Assembly: GCA_945949525.1 (NCBI GenBank) | Contig: CAMFES010000005.1 | Span: forward strand, 1 to 52,273 | Direction of reading: 5' to 3' | DNA from: an uncultured Veillonellaceae bacterium | GTDB taxonomy: Bacteria; Bacillota; Negativicutes; Selenomonadales; Selenomonadaceae | DNA: 52,273 bases | Shown: positions 50,932-52,273 of the stretch, in pieces | Position numbering within the stretch: the first letter of the stretch is position 1 | Layout: each line of letters starts with the position of its first letter | The notes under the pieces: model-generated | Databases searched by the model: none | What the model saw: the letters and a program-made list of their open reading frames with translations, nothing else | What the model was told of the DNA's origin: nothing | Translations under genes and position numbers: made by a program

Positions 50932-51783
50932 TCAGCCCAGAGGAACCATTATCCGCTTTCTATGGTCAAAGGTCATGCCCTCGGTATAGCCGAACTGCTT
51001 TACATAGTCAATGGCCTCGTCAATATAGCTGCCGCAGTCCTCCGGCTTGTGAGAATCCGAAGAGGTAATAATCGGCAGCTGATACTCCGCCGCAATCCTC
51101 ATAAAATCAGGATACGGTGAAATCTCCGCAATAGGGTAGCGGTAAAATGTCCCCGTATTCACATCAATGCCCATGCCTGCCTTTTTCAATGCCTCTGCCG
51201 CCCTGACCAGATAAGGGGTCACATCAAAGTCCGGCAGAAATTTGTACAGGCGCAAATTGAATGGATGCCCCAGCACATCATACAGCCCTCCGGCGCAAAG
51301 CTGCTCTATCTCCTGGGTATACCACTCATAAATATCACGCAGGGAGTGCCTGCTCCACTCATCCTTGATTTCGACGGAATCATAGGCCCAGCCCCTGATA
51401 AAGTGAATAGAGCCGATGACATAATCAAAATCATACCTGTCCAGAATCTCCTTTACCTTGGCCTGATTCTGGAAATTGCACACCTCGATGCCGGTCTTTA
51501 CCTTGTAGCCTAGCTCCCTAAGCTGCGCCATAAAAGCAAAATAATCATCCAGCGTGTGCTTGAACTTGTTCTTTTTCAGCCACTTCTGCTGAAAGCTGCC
51601 CACAAAGGAATCATCCAGTATCAAATCATCATAATAAAGCTGTTCAAACTCCGGAAATGTATGAGTATGCTCGGAGATGCCGATTTCGTCCAGGCCTCTG
51701 GCCGCAGCCGCCTCGAAGAAGCCCTTGACCCAGTCCACCTCATAGTCGCCATACTCAAAATGCATGTGATAATCGTATTTCAT
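50932..51783 (-). CDS. PHP-domain phosphatase, HisJ-like
   Basis: The 283-residue metal-dependent PHP-domain enzyme resembles histidinol-phosphatases (HisJ/HisK). Metal-binding motifs are DYHMHFEYGD (~5-14), GISEHTHTFPE (~37), TGIEVCNF (~98), IGSIHFIRGW (~123), DVLGHPFNL (~170) and ITSSDSHKPEDCG (~248). Histidine synthesis is the usual role, but no his genes are near, so another sugar or nucleoside phosphate is possible. The start at ATG 51783 has GAAGG about 7 bases upstream; TTG 51789 overlaps it. Confidence 0.88.
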   Translation of the reverse strand: MKYDYHMHFEYGDYEVDWVKGFFEAAAARGLDEIGISEHTHTFPEFEQLYYDDLILDDSFVGSFQQKWLKKNKFKHTLDDYFAFMAQLRELGYKVKTGIEVCNFQNQAKVKEILDRYDFDYVIGSIHFIRGWAYDSVEIKDEWSRHSLRDIYEWYTQEIEQLCAGGLYDVLGHPFNLRLYKFLPDFDVTPYLVRAAEALKKAGMGIDVNTGTFYRYPIAEISPYPDFMRIAAEYQLPIITSSDSHKPEDCGSYIDEAIDYVKQFGYTEGMTFDHRKRIMVPLG

Positions 51784-51850
51784 TCTCAAACCTTCTTTTT
51801 TATCAAGCCCATCTCCAGTGCCATGTCTGACACCCGCAGAAAACGCCCCG

Positions 51851-52273
51851 TCAAATCAGCCCCTGACGAATGAACTCCTTAATCTGCTCCATTACGCCAT
51901 GCTCCGCGTTGCTCCTGCACTGGAATCTTGCTACCTTCTTCAAGTCAGGATGTGCATTGGCCATGGCATAGCCATAGTAAACCTCCTGCATCATCTCATA
52001 ATCGTTCATATAGTCACCGAAGGCCGCACATTCCTCCGGCTTAAAGCCGAATTTTTCCTGTACCTTGCGAACCGCCCAGCCCTTGTTAGCCTCCGGATTC
52101 AGGTAATCGACCCACACATTGCTGCTGAGGGTGCGGTGCAGATAGGTGTCCAAATCAGACATTGGCTCCCAGATATTTTTTACGGAATCCTCTTCCTCAT
52201 TGTCGGCGAGGGCCAGCTTGATAAAATCATCATCAATATCCTCAAAGCTGTCCACATACTCAGCCTGGGTATA
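51851..52273 (-). CDS. Cof-type HAD phosphatase, C-terminal part (cut by window edge)
   Basis: The frame is open to the right end of the window, so at least 140 C-terminal residues are present and the N-terminus is outside. The HAD-IIB (Cof) features are motif III lysine in LNPEANKGWAVRKVQEKFG and motif IV Asp pair in AAFGDYMNDYEMM, followed by YAMANAHPDLKKVA. The N-terminal catalytic Asp motif is not visible. These enzymes dephosphorylate small sugar phosphates or flavin precursors. The GTG at 52255 is internal, not a start. It ends 68 bases before the PHP gene start, and the two may be co-transcribed. Confidence 0.9.
   Translation of the reverse strand, partial: YTQAEYVDSFEDIDDDFIKLALADNEEEDSVKNIWEPMSDLDTYLHRTLSSNVWVDYLNPEANKGWAVRKVQEKFGFKPEECAAFGDYMNDYEMMQEVYYGYAMANAHPDLKKVARFQCRSNAEHGVMEQIKEFIRQGLI

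Overview
The window looks like the chromosome of a diderm Firmicute, most likely a Negativicutes (Selenomonadaceae-like) anaerobe. Three things support this. First, there is a Bacillus-style housekeeping order: yaaR-holB-ricT-yabB/trmN6-rsmI-metG-tatD-yabE-like. Second, a T-box leader precedes serA, a Firmicute type of regulation. Third, a secretin gene and a phosphoethanolamine transferase are present, which only make sense with an outer membrane. The assignment is inferred from gene content; no database was searched.

Layout. 1-9.2 kb: two tandem tRNA-Gly genes (the first cut by the window edge), a copper ATPase with a CopZ-like domain fused to its C-terminus, an XpaC/TelA pair, tRNA-Thr, a TauE/SafE permease, an uncharacterised protein and an amino-acid permease. 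9.2-11.3 kb: an intergenic region with five DnaA-box-like 9-mers, a small coiled-coil protein, and an Rpn-type PD-(D/E)XK nuclease gene. The nuclease gene is followed by a tandem copy of its own 3' end, and the whole insert is bracketed by a 38-bp direct repeat that splits an older terminator. 11.4-15.3 kb: a phosphoethanolamine transferase and a strange fusion of a repeat-rich coiled coil to a LysR effector-binding domain without a DNA-binding domain. 15.5-27.6 kb: a complete Tad (Flp) pilus locus (cpaB, secretin, two CpaE/TadZ-type ATPases, tadB, two Flp pilins, tadE, tadA, tadC, DUF192, plus divergently placed tadG-like and prepilin peptidase genes). It is followed by an EAL-domain protein with a degenerate GGDEF domain. 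29.5-37.3 kb: the conserved housekeeping block. 37.4-40.5 kb: promoter, serine-type T-box, serA and serC. 40.5-46.4 kb: a six-gene minus-strand run with a DUF4127 lipoprotein, DUF2225, metA (acetyl type) and secreted unknowns. 46.5-50.2 kb: an AT-rich accessory patch with an MBL/beta-CASP-like protein, a PD-(D/E)XK-like protein and an unknown, bracketed by composite repeats in opposite orientation. 50.2-52.3 kb: EcsC-like, PHP phosphatase-like and a truncated HAD phosphatase.

The strongest candidates for something undescribed are: (1) a family of ~145-190 bp cruciform-like intergenic elements (33059-33202, 46596-46781, 49933-50109) sharing conserved unpaired segments, two of them paired with a G-rich hairpin repeat and bracketing the MBL/PD-(D/E)XK island; (2) the Rpn nuclease with an internal ribosome-binding site and a duplicated stand-alone C-terminal domain, arranged like a toxin with an intragenic antitoxin plus an extra antitoxin gene; (3) the DnaA-box cluster at 9273-9406; (4) the LysR-domain/coiled-coil fusion.
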